Below, piece by piece: positions 52,191 to 61,042 of a stretch of 64,000 nt of DNA (positions are counted from its first letter, which is position 1; each line of letters starts with the position of its first letter). The notes beneath the pieces were generated by a model. That model saw only the letters and a program-made list of their open reading frames with translations. It ran no database searches and was not told the origin of the DNA. Both the position numbers and the translations under genes were made by a program. The stretch comes from Erythrobacter sp047872805 (GTDB taxonomy: Bacteria > Pseudomonadota > Alphaproteobacteria > Sphingomonadales > Sphingomonadaceae), in the NCBI RefSeq assembly GCF_047872805.1, contig NZ_JBLQUK010000015.1:4839-68838 (forward strand), given 5' to 3'.

Positions 52191-52736
52191 ATGACTGATC
52201 TGAAAAAGACCATCACCAAGGGCGCGCTCGGGACTGTCGCGGCTGGCGCGATGGCCCTGGCGTCCGCAACCCCGGCCATGGCCGATAACCACCGTTACCG
52301 TGATCGCGGCGGCGTGGATGCTGGCGATGTGATCGCAGGAGCCGTAATTATTGGCGGGATCGCCGCGCTGGCCGGTGCCTTTGACGGCGACAATGACCGC
52401 CGTTACCGGGACAATCGCTACGATAATCGCTACGATAATCGCGCAAATTACCACAACAATCGCGGCTATCGCGGCGATGGACAGCGCGCGGTCGAACGCT
52501 GCATCAACGCCGCCGAGCGTCAGGCGCAGAGGTTTGGCGGATGGCGCTATGCCAATGTCACCGAGATTCGCGATATTGACCGCACCCGCTATGGCTTTCG
52601 CGTTCAGGGACGGCTGGAAGTCCAGGGCTCGCGCAATTATGGCAGCCGCAATTTCGACCGTGGCCGCTTCACCTGTCATTTTGATGGCCGCGGCCGCCCG
52701 CAGATTGATTTTGACAACATAAACGGACTGCGGTGA
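52191..52736 (+). CDS. Secreted glycine/Arg-Tyr-rich protein, paralog 1
   Basis: 181 residues: signal peptide (KGALGTVAAGAMALASATPA), then AGDVIAGAVIIGGIAALAGA, a glycine-zipper-like hydrophobic segment, then a basic Tyr/Asn/Arg/Asp repeat (RYRDNRYDNRYDNR) and a compact C-terminal domain with a Cys pair (ERCINAAERQ; RGRFTCHFDGRGR). The next gene encodes a paralog. Probably periplasmic or membrane-associated; function unknown. Confidence 0.72.
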   Translation: MTDLKKTITKGALGTVAAGAMALASATPAMADNHRYRDRGGVDAGDVIAGAVIIGGIAALAGAFDGDNDRRYRDNRYDNRYDNRANYHNNRGYRGDGQRAVERCINAAERQAQRFGGWRYANVTEIRDIDRTRYGFRVQGRLEVQGSRNYGSRNFDRGRFTCHFDGRGRPQIDFDNINGLR

Positions 52737-52786
52737 TCCTTGGCCGCGCCAAAGGCGAGGCTGGTGGCATCACTGCATGGTAAACG

Positions 52787-52818
52787 GGCGGTTCAGGCAA
52801 GCGCAAGCCTGAGCCGCC
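52787..52818 (+). terminator. Hairpin between the two paralogous secreted-protein genes
   Basis: GGCGGTTCAGGC / GCCTGAGCCGCC, 11 pairs with a T.G wobble, followed by TATTTGCG. 50 bases after the stop at 52736; probable terminator. Confidence 0.65.
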
Positions 52819-52905
52819 TATTTGCGTTGGGCTTTGAGCGATTGGTGGCCGCTCACCTGCACATTGTCCTGCGCTGAATATCGCGCACAACAGGAGGGAA
52901 ACACC

Positions 52906-53781
52906 ATGGCTCACACAGCACGGGTCGGAGCATATGTTGGCGTCATTGCCGCTGCGTCGATGGCAATTGCTCCGGCGCAGGCAGCCGCTGCATCAACCCA
53001 TGACACAGCCGGATACGCCACCGCAGCGCTCGCCAGCATCAACGCTGACGGCGCGTTTGAAGGCCAGCTTGGCTCCAGCAGCTATGACGAACAGGCAGAC
53101 ACCGCCGAGTGGCGCGGGCGTCGCTGGTACGGACGGCGCGGCTGGCGGCGTGACCGGATCGATGGCGGCGATGTGCTCGCAGGTGTGCTGGTGCTGGGCG
53201 GCATTGCCGCAATCGCGAGTGCAGCCAGCAACAACCGCCGCCGCGAACGCGATGTTGTGGTGGTCGAACGTCAGCGCAATACGGTTCGCTATGATGACCG
53301 CCGCTATGATGACCGCCGCGCCAATCCGCGCGCGAGCAATGGGTCGGGTATCGACAGCGCTGTTTCGCAATGCCTCACCGAAATCGAGCGCGATGTCCGC
53401 GTGGACAGCGTCGATGGGGCACGCCGACTGGCGCAGGGCTGGGTGGTGTCGGGCACCTTGTTCAACGGCGCGGGCTTCACCTGCCAGATTGGCAATGACG
53501 GCCGAATTTCCGACATTGATTACGGCGGCGGGTTCCAAGGCAGCGCGGACGGCACTGGTGTCTACTCGAGCGACTATACCAGCGACTATACCAGCGACTA
53601 TGCCAGCGACTATGCCAGCGCAGATGGTCAATTGTCCGACGTCCGTTATGCCGATGCCCGCGCGGCGATGGGCGCAAATGTGTACCGGGTCCCCGATGAG
53701 ACCGGCGAGCCATTGCCCGCTTATCCCGGCGGACCGCTCCCTGGCGAAGCGGAATGGTCCGATGGCGCTGTCGAGCCATAA
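52906..53781 (+). CDS. Secreted glycine-zipper protein, paralog 2, with SDY repeats
   Basis: 291 residues from the ATG at 52906 after AGGAGG. Signal peptide (VGAYVGVIAAASMAIAPAQA), then GGDVLAGVLVLGGIAAIASA matching paralog 1, an Arg/Asp/Tyr-rich linker (RYDDRRYDDRRANPR), and the same C-terminal Cys domain (VSQCLTEIERD; GAGFTCQIGNDGRISDIDYG). It adds tetrapeptide repeats (YTSDYTSDYASDYAS, ~12-base DNA repeats at 53567-53622) and a Pro/Gly tail. The 3' 61 bases overlap the convergent TRIC gene. Function unknown. Confidence 0.7.
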   Translation: MAHTARVGAYVGVIAAASMAIAPAQAAAASTHDTAGYATAALASINADGAFEGQLGSSSYDEQADTAEWRGRRWYGRRGWRRDRIDGGDVLAGVLVLGGIAAIASAASNNRRRERDVVVVERQRNTVRYDDRRYDDRRANPRASNGSGIDSAVSQCLTEIERDVRVDSVDGARRLAQGWVVSGTLFNGAGFTCQIGNDGRISDIDYGGGFQGSADGTGVYSSDYTSDYTSDYASDYASADGQLSDVRYADARAAMGANVYRVPDETGEPLPAYPGGPLPGEAEWSDGAVEP

Positions 53782-54398
53782 CTCGGCAGGCCCAGCTCAA
53801 ATCTGATGGCGGCGGCGCGCAGCGCAAATCCGGCGGCAAACGCCGCTCCCCAGATCAAGCCATTGTCGATGTTCAGCCCCGGCGGCAATTGCATCCCCGC
53901 GACTGTCAGTGCGGCGCTGAGCGCGGCGGCGGTGACATAAAGTTCGGGCTGCATGATGATTGAAGGGCGACCCGCGACGACATCGCGGATCACGCCGCCA
54001 ACGCAGCCGGTGATGATCCCCATCAGCGCGGCGGGCACGGGCGGGATTCCGTAAGCCAGCGCCTTTGCACTGCCCAGCACCGCATAGGCCGCCAGCCCAA
54101 GCGCGTCGGCATAATCGAGCAGTTTGCCTTCCCACATCCGCACCGGGGTGAACCACGCGATCAGCGCGGTGGACAGGCAGATGGCCGCCACCCACGGATC
54201 GGTTATCCAGAACACCGGCGCATCGATCAGCAGGTCGCGCACGGTTCCTCCGCCCACGCCCGTTACCAGCGCAAAGAACGCCATGGTGACGAATGTCTGC
54301 CGCTCACGCGCAGCCACCAATGCGCCAGACAAAGCGAAAACCGCAAGGCCCGCCACGTCGAGTATGTCGAGGATCGGAGTGAGGACGGTCTCGTTCAC
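53721..54398 (-). CDS. Trimeric intracellular cation channel family (UPF0126) membrane protein
   Basis: 225 residues with seven helices and two internally repeated halves; FALSGALVAARERQTFVTMA and GVGGGTVRDLLIDAPVF are the UPF0126/TRIC signature, repeated as GCVGGVIRDVVAGRPSI. Prokaryotic homologs are potassium-selective channels. Starts with GTG overlapping the upstream stop (GTGA). The last ~20 residues (DHSASPGSGPPG) lie in the overlap with the convergent gene and may be a recent extension. Confidence 0.85.
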   Translation of the reverse strand: MNETVLTPILDILDVAGLAVFALSGALVAARERQTFVTMAFFALVTGVGGGTVRDLLIDAPVFWITDPWVAAICLSTALIAWFTPVRMWEGKLLDYADALGLAAYAVLGSAKALAYGIPPVPAALMGIITGCVGGVIRDVVAGRPSIIMQPELYVTAAALSAALTVAGMQLPPGLNIDNGLIWGAAFAAGFALRAAAIRFELGLPSYGSTAPSDHSASPGSGPPG

Positions 54399-55105
54399 AG
54401 CGCGCGGGCCTTGGTCGCTGTCTTGCGCCGCCGGAACATCAGCACGCTGCCCATGGTTGCCCCCGTCAATGACAGCGCGGCAAACAGGATCAAAATCGGG
54501 TGGTTGGTATCCTCACGCTCTGACAGGTCCATGATGTGCAGGCCCCACATGAAATCGAACCAGCGCCACCACCGCGTGCGCACCGCCTCGACCTCTGCGG
54601 TGTCGCGCCCGATGTAGACATTTGTGCCATCCTCCAGTGCGACCTGCCAGACAGCCAGCGGGCGGCGGAAATCGAATGGCACTTCCTCGGCATTGAACAG
54701 GGTCACACTGCGCACCGCGTCACCGCCCGAAATGCGCCGGGCGACAATCGCCCGCGCGGAGGCAGCGTCCAGCGGCGGCAGCACCGCGCCGCTGGCGACA
54801 TCGACGCGCGATGTCGCGCCGTCGAGGGTGGTCAGGATGGCCACCGCGCGGCCATTTTGCATCCGCATCGTGATCTCGCTGAGCTGCGCATCGGGCGTCG
54901 CCCATTCGCTCCCTTCAATGACAAGCGCGGCTTGATCGGCGGGCAGACGCAAGTGATTGCCGCGCACTTCCTCGATCGGTCTGGCGACCATGAACAGTCC
55001 GGTCGCGGTCCACATCAGGATCGGCACGCCAACCAGCCAGCCCAGCCAGACGTGCCAGCGTGCCAGGGTTTGCATGATTTGTCTCTTTACCATGCCTGCG
55101 CCCAT
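54395..55105 (-). CDS. PepSY-associated membrane protein
   Basis: 236 residues: N-terminal TM helix (ARWHVWLGWLVGVPILMWTA), a periplasmic PepSY-like domain (ARAIVARRISGGDAVRSVTL then GRDTAEVEAVRTRWWRWFDF), and a C-terminal helix after GLHIMDLSEREDTNHPILI. The family is linked to iron uptake or peptidase inhibition, often beside TonB receptors, which are not seen here. ATGs at 55093 and 55075 are alternative starts. Twelve bases after the amidase stop and coupled to the TRIC gene. Confidence 0.8.
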   Translation of the reverse strand: MGAGMVKRQIMQTLARWHVWLGWLVGVPILMWTATGLFMVARPIEEVRGNHLRLPADQAALVIEGSEWATPDAQLSEITMRMQNGRAVAILTTLDGATSRVDVASGAVLPPLDAASARAIVARRISGGDAVRSVTLFNAEEVPFDFRRPLAVWQVALEDGTNVYIGRDTAEVEAVRTRWWRWFDFMWGLHIMDLSEREDTNHPILILFAALSLTGATMGSVLMFRRRKTATKARAL

Positions 55106-55117
55106 GGCGAAGGCGGC

Positions 55118-56476
55118 TTAACCGTGCAAGATTTTCCCGATGGCGGCGGCGGCACCAATGCAATCAAGATCACCCATGCGCGGACCGATGACCTGCATCC
55201 CGCAGGGCAGTTCGGCACCTTCATAGGTGCCGCTGCCAATCGGCAGGACGGTTGCAGGCAGATTGGGAAATGTTGCCAGTCCCGCCCATGCTAACGCGCC
55301 GCCCGCAGGCAAATCCTGCCCGTTCACCCGGACTGTCGATCTAAAAACCGAGCCTTCAATATGCGGGATTGCCAGCACCGGAGCAGGCGGGGCGAGCACA
55401 AAGTCATAGGTTTCGAACAGCCGCGCCCAATGCGCTTCATTGGCGGCCTGTGCGTCGAGCAGGTCGAACCAGTCGGCTGCGCTGGCATGTTTGCCGCTGG
55501 GCGAGGGGGCCCCGCGCGCCATGGCAGTGTTCATCATGCGCAGATAGGCGGCCTGCTGCGCTTCGAGATCGGGGATCAGACGGCTGGTGCGGTCGATGGA
55601 GATCCCGGCGGCGCGCAAAGCATCAATGGCGGCTTTGATCGGGTCAGCCACACTTGCATCCACGGGGCTGCCGGGATGTTCGGTAATAGCGAGCAAGCGG
55701 CATTGGCGAAGCGGTTTTGCATGCGCGCCAAGCGTATATTGCGCGCTGATCTGCATCAGCATGGCAAGGTCGGCGGCGTTGCGTGCCAGCGGCCCGGCAA
55801 TCGAAAGCACGCCGTCATGCGCGGCGACAAAGCCTAGAGCCTTTGCCAGCATCGGATGATCGTGGCCGCGCTTTGAGATCAGCCCCCAGGTGCTCTTGTG
55901 CCCCCAGACGCCGCAGAAATGCGCAGGCACGCGCACCGATCCACCGATGTCTGTGCCAAAATCGCAGGGCACCATGCCCGAGGCCACCGCCGCCGCGCTG
56001 CCGCCCGACGATCCGCCGGGGGAACGCGATGTGTCATGCGGGTTGCAGGTGCGGCCATAGACCGGGTTAAAACTCTGCCAATCGGTGAGGTCGGTGGGCA
56101 CATTGGTCTTCCCCAGGATCACTGCGCCCGCTGCCTTGAGCCTGCGGACCAGCTCGCTGTCACGCGGTGCGATATAATCGGTATGCGCGGCGTGACCCCA
56201 GCAGGATTGCAGTCCCTCGACGTCAAAGCTTTCCTTGACCGTCATCGGCACGCCGAACAGCGGCTGATTATCCTTTGCCCCTTCGCGGTCCATCCGCTTT
56301 GCAGTGGCGGCGGCGCGTTCAAAATCGGGCACGGCGAGCGCGTCGATCTCGGCATCGAAATGCTCGATCCGCGTGATCGCTGCGTCAACCGCCTCGGTCA
56401 CGCTCAGATCGCCTGCACGGATCAATGCCGCGGTCTCAAGCGCGCCGGGCTTATCGGTCAATTGCGGGTAGGCCAT
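55118..56476 (-). CDS. Amidase (amidase-signature family)
   Basis: 452 residues with the AS catalytic core: MTVKES (Lys81), SPGGSSGGSAAAV (cis-Ser region, 152-164) and TDIGGSVRVPA (Ser180 nucleophile). These enzymes hydrolyse small amides; GatA is a relative, but no gatB/gatC are near and the protein is closer to generic amidases. Head of a minus-strand run with the PepSY and TRIC genes. Confidence 0.9.
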   Translation of the reverse strand: MAYPQLTDKPGALETAALIRAGDLSVTEAVDAAITRIEHFDAEIDALAVPDFERAAATAKRMDREGAKDNQPLFGVPMTVKESFDVEGLQSCWGHAAHTDYIAPRDSELVRRLKAAGAVILGKTNVPTDLTDWQSFNPVYGRTCNPHDTSRSPGGSSGGSAAAVASGMVPCDFGTDIGGSVRVPAHFCGVWGHKSTWGLISKRGHDHPMLAKALGFVAAHDGVLSIAGPLARNAADLAMLMQISAQYTLGAHAKPLRQCRLLAITEHPGSPVDASVADPIKAAIDALRAAGISIDRTSRLIPDLEAQQAAYLRMMNTAMARGAPSPSGKHASAADWFDLLDAQAANEAHWARLFETYDFVLAPPAPVLAIPHIEGSVFRSTVRVNGQDLPAGGALAWAGLATFPNLPATVLPIGSGTYEGAELPCGMQVIGPRMGDLDCIGAAAAIGKILHG

Positions 56477-56515
56477 GTGTATTGATCCCCTCTCTCAACG
56501 CGAGGGCTTAGCGCG

Positions 56516-57494
56516 TCAGAGCGACGCGAGAAAGCGGTCTTCGGCTTCGTAGTCGAACAGATCCCACGGATAGGCGGCAAGCTGCGGGAAGGCGGCAAGC
56601 CAGTCGGCGGGGTTGAGGCTGGCCAGCCAGGCGACTGCCGGGCCGCAATGGTCCGCATAGGGGAAAGGCTGTGGTTCGCCGAGATGCAATGCCTTCGAGC
56701 CGTCCACCGCGAAGGTTCCTGGGATCGACCACGGCGTGCGACCGATCAGCCCCTGTCCCCTCGACTGAGATGAAATCCACCTCGCGTTCGAGGAAATCGG
56801 CGATGGCGCGCCCGATCTCGATCACGCTCGGGCTGTCCGTGTCGGCGACGTTGAATACGCCGCCAACATCTCGCCGGGCGGCCTCGACAGCAGTCCACGC
56901 GATCTGCTCGACATCGGTGGTCTGAAACCGGGAGGAACCATTGAAGATCAGCGGGATTCGCCCGCGTCCGTCTAGCACCCGTTTCACAAACCACCACTCG
57001 CGCGGATGCCGCGACCATTTCCCGTAGATCGCGCAAGGGCGTAGGATCGTCGCTCGGTCCCCGAACAGATCGAGCGCACGGTTCTCCATCCGCCTCTTGC
57101 GGGTGGAGTAGCTTTCCGGCCCCGGCGCGACCGTCGCCTGTGCCTCTGTGATCTTGCCTTCAAATTCGGGATAGCCCTTGAGCGGTCCTTCATCGAGCGT
57201 GCGGCCCATATCGTCGCAATACACGCTGGCTGACGAGATCACGACCAATCGCCCGACTTCACCGGGATCGTAGCGTTCCATATCCTCGGCATCGAAGGCG
57301 ATGGTGTCGAGAACGACATCGGCTACCGGCGCGGGATCGCTTCCGGCGACATATTCGCGCCATTCTCGGGCGAATTCCTGCCATTGAGGCCGGGTGCGCG
57401 AGTGGATCGTAATGTCCCACCCTGCGCCGAAAAAAGCATATGCTGCGGCAACGCCGATCTGGCCCGCTCCGATGATGGCTACCGTGCGGGCCAT
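56516..57494 (-). CDS. NAD-dependent epimerase/dehydratase, frameshifted near the 3' end
   Basis: The frame from 57494 starts with the Rossmann motif (VAIIGAGQIGVAAAYAFFGA) and a YSTRKRRMENRAL (YxxxK) catalytic segment. After ~VEGTG the expected ending (GRTPWSIPGTF, then PYADHCGPAVAWLASLNPAD) is in the next frame, so a single base in the CCCC run at 56750-56753 shifts it. Unshifted, translation ends at 56508 with an unrelated tail. Could be a sequencing error, since a one-base deletion restores ~325 residues. It follows lpdA by four bases. Confidence 0.8.
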
Positions 57495-57498
57495 GGCA

Positions 57499-58902
57499 TC
57501 ACATATGGATCGGCTTGCCAGTTACAGCCATCGCCGCTTCCTTGAAGGCTTCGGCGTGGGTGGGGTGGGCGTGGCAAGTGTAGGCGATGTCTTCGGATGT
57601 AGCGCCGAATTCCATCGCCTGCGCCGCCTGCGCGATCATGGTTCCGGCGAGGCTGTTGATCATCCATACGCCGACCACGCGGTCGGTTTCGGCATCGGCA
57701 ATGACCTTGACGAAGCCATCGGTGTCGCGGTTGGCCTTGGCGCGGCTGTTGGCCATCATCGGGAATTTGCCGACCTTGATGCTCCCGCGTTCCTTGGCCT
57801 CTTCTTCGGTCAGGCCGACGCCTGCGATTTCGGGCGTGGTGTAGACGACGCTGGGGATGACATCGTGGTTCACGATTCCAGTCTGTCCGGCGATATTCTC
57901 AGCAACGGCGATGCCTTCGTCCTCGGCCTTGTGCGCCAGCATCGGGCCCGGCGCGACGTCGCCAATCGCCCAGATGCCGGGCACCTGCGTGGCGAAATCA
58001 TGGTCGATCTCGATCTGGCCGCGATTGTTGACCGACAGGCCCGCCTTGTCGAGCGCGAGGCCATCGGTGTTGGGGCGGCGACCGATGGAGACGAGCACAT
58101 GGCTGGCCTCGATCACCTGTTCATCTCCGCCCGCTGATTTCTCGACCGTCAGTTTGACGCCCTGCTTGTCAGCTTTCGCTCCGGTGACTTTGTGGCCGAG
58201 CATCATTGCCATGCCCTGCTTCTTGAAGATCTTTTGCGCTTCCTTGCGCACTTCGCCGTCCATGCCGGGCAGCAGCTGGTCGAGGAATTCGACCACGGTG
58301 ACCTTTGCGCCGAGACGCCGCCAGACGCTGCCCAGTTCAAGCCCAATCACGCCGCCGCCGATCACCACGAGGTGTTCGGGCACTTCGGGCAAGTCGAGCG
58401 CGCCAGTGCTGTCCACGATCCGCTTTGCCGCATTGTCGACTTCGACGCCGGGCAGGGGGGTGACGCTCGAACCGGTGGCAATGACGATGTCTTTCGCTGT
58501 GTGGACCGCGTCACCGACTTTGACCGTATGCGCGTCCTCGAACGTGGCGTGGCCTTTCAGCCAAGTTACCTTGTTCTTCTTGAACAGGAATTCGATTCCT
58601 CCGGTCAGATCGCCCACCGCCTTGGTTTTTTCCGCCAGCATCTTGTCCAGATCGAACGTGGCCTTGGCGTCGATCCCCCAAGTGGCGAAGTGACCCCCGG
58701 TCGCTTCCTCGAACAGTTCGGATGCGTGCAGCAACGCCTTTGAGGGGATGCAACCGACATTGAGGCAAGTGCCGCCGAGAGTCTCGCGGCTTTCGACGCA
58801 CGCGGTCTTAAGGCCCAACTGCGCGGCGCGAATGGCGGCAACATAGCCGCCCGGGCCGGCACCGATGATGAGAACGTCGTAATCGTAGGAGTGGTCAGCC
58901 AT
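57499..58902 (-). CDS. lpdA: Dihydrolipoyl dehydrogenase (E3)
   Basis: 467 residues: FAD Rossmann start (VLIIGAGPGGYVAAIRAAQL), the redox disulfide GGTCLNVGCIPSKAL (Cys46/Cys51), and the C-terminal active-site HAHPTHAEAF (His-Glu). Reoxidises lipoamide for 2-oxoglutarate dehydrogenase. Third component gene of the operon, separated from sucB by a methyltransferase gene. Confidence 0.96.
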   Translation of the reverse strand: MADHSYDYDVLIIGAGPGGYVAAIRAAQLGLKTACVESRETLGGTCLNVGCIPSKALLHASELFEEATGGHFATWGIDAKATFDLDKMLAEKTKAVGDLTGGIEFLFKKNKVTWLKGHATFEDAHTVKVGDAVHTAKDIVIATGSSVTPLPGVEVDNAAKRIVDSTGALDLPEVPEHLVVIGGGVIGLELGSVWRRLGAKVTVVEFLDQLLPGMDGEVRKEAQKIFKKQGMAMMLGHKVTGAKADKQGVKLTVEKSAGGDEQVIEASHVLVSIGRRPNTDGLALDKAGLSVNNRGQIEIDHDFATQVPGIWAIGDVAPGPMLAHKAEDEGIAVAENIAGQTGIVNHDVIPSVVYTTPEIAGVGLTEEEAKERGSIKVGKFPMMANSRAKANRDTDGFVKVIADAETDRVVGVWMINSLAGTMIAQAAQAMEFGATSEDIAYTCHAHPTHAEAFKEAAMAVTGKPIHM

Positions 58903-59003
58903 GGTTCGAATGATCCCGTTGTCTATGGCGTATCAATGTTCGTTCGGCCCCATTTAGGCATTAGGGGCGCAGAGTGCCATTGCTACTTTCGGCGCAGCAC
59001 TTG

Positions 59004-59759
59004 TCATTTCTTGCGCCGCAAATGCCAGTAAATTCCGATAGTCACGTATTTTTCAATCGCCGGGACAATGGCGGGCAACAGCATTGCCTTCATCGCCAGC
59101 GATTTGAGCGGATGGCTGGAAATATTGCGGCGGGCGGATATGATATCGACCGGCAAGCCATTGAGCGCCGCGCGGAAATCGGCTGGCACCGCGCCGTTAA
59201 AGCCAAGCTCCTGAATGCTTGCGGGCGAATTGCCATCGTCGTCAACCAACCGGTCCAGAAACGCGCGATTGCCGCGCGGCAGATGCGCCCACGGAATGTG
59301 CGTTTTCATCAGCCGGTGATGGCCATAGGGGGAATGCCACAGGGGCGCGAAACCGATGAACATCTCCCCGCCCGGCTTGCACGCATCAACGACTGCGGCA
59401 AGCGTTTCGGGCAGGTCCATCACATGTTCCATCACATCGACCGAGGTGACGATATCGGCGGGTTCGATCTCCATCTCGCGGATGTCCTGACAGGCGAACC
59501 GCACACGCCCGTCCCATTGGCTGGCGACTTTCCCGTTCGCAAAATCAACATAGCTTTGGTTGAGTTCGATCCCGAGCGCCGATGACGCCCCGGCTTCCAT
59601 CGCCCGCTGCACCATCCCGCCGCGTCCGCAACCAAAATCGATCACGCGCTTGCCGGTGAAGTCGGGTTGCCCGCCAAACCGCGCCCAGAATTCCGGGAAA
59701 CGGTCGCGCAGGAAATCGGCGTAGCGGCGTTCGTCGAAGGCGGATTGGATTTCCGGCAT
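59004..59759 (-). CDS. Class I SAM-dependent methyltransferase within the 2-oxoglutarate dehydrogenase operon
   Basis: 251 residues from the ATG at 59759 (SD GGAGG 11 bases upstream; ATG at 59777 and GTG at 59780 are alternatives). Motif I is RVIDFGCGRGGMVQRAMEAG, with motif II/III around IVTSVDVMEHVMDLPETLAA; the HSPYGHHRLMKTHIPWAHLP segment is distinctive. Lacks a recognised target; possible small-molecule, quinone or sugar methylation. It begins 25 bases after sucB. Confidence 0.78.
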   Translation of the reverse strand: MPEIQSAFDERRYADFLRDRFPEFWARFGGQPDFTGKRVIDFGCGRGGMVQRAMEAGASSALGIELNQSYVDFANGKVASQWDGRVRFACQDIREMEIEPADIVTSVDVMEHVMDLPETLAAVVDACKPGGEMFIGFAPLWHSPYGHHRLMKTHIPWAHLPRGNRAFLDRLVDDDGNSPASIQELGFNGAVPADFRAALNGLPVDIISARRNISSHPLKSLAMKAMLLPAIVPAIEKYVTIGIYWHLRRKK

Positions 59760-59784
59760 GGCGGAGCCTGCCTCCATCACCCGA

Positions 59785-61011
<1,227 letters not shown>

Positions 61012-61042
61012 TTTCGTGTTTCCTCAGCTTTGCTGAATGAGA

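Noticed and set aside
53567..53622. 12-base tandem repeats as a regulatory array
   Set aside because: They are in frame within the second paralog and encode the SDY repeats.
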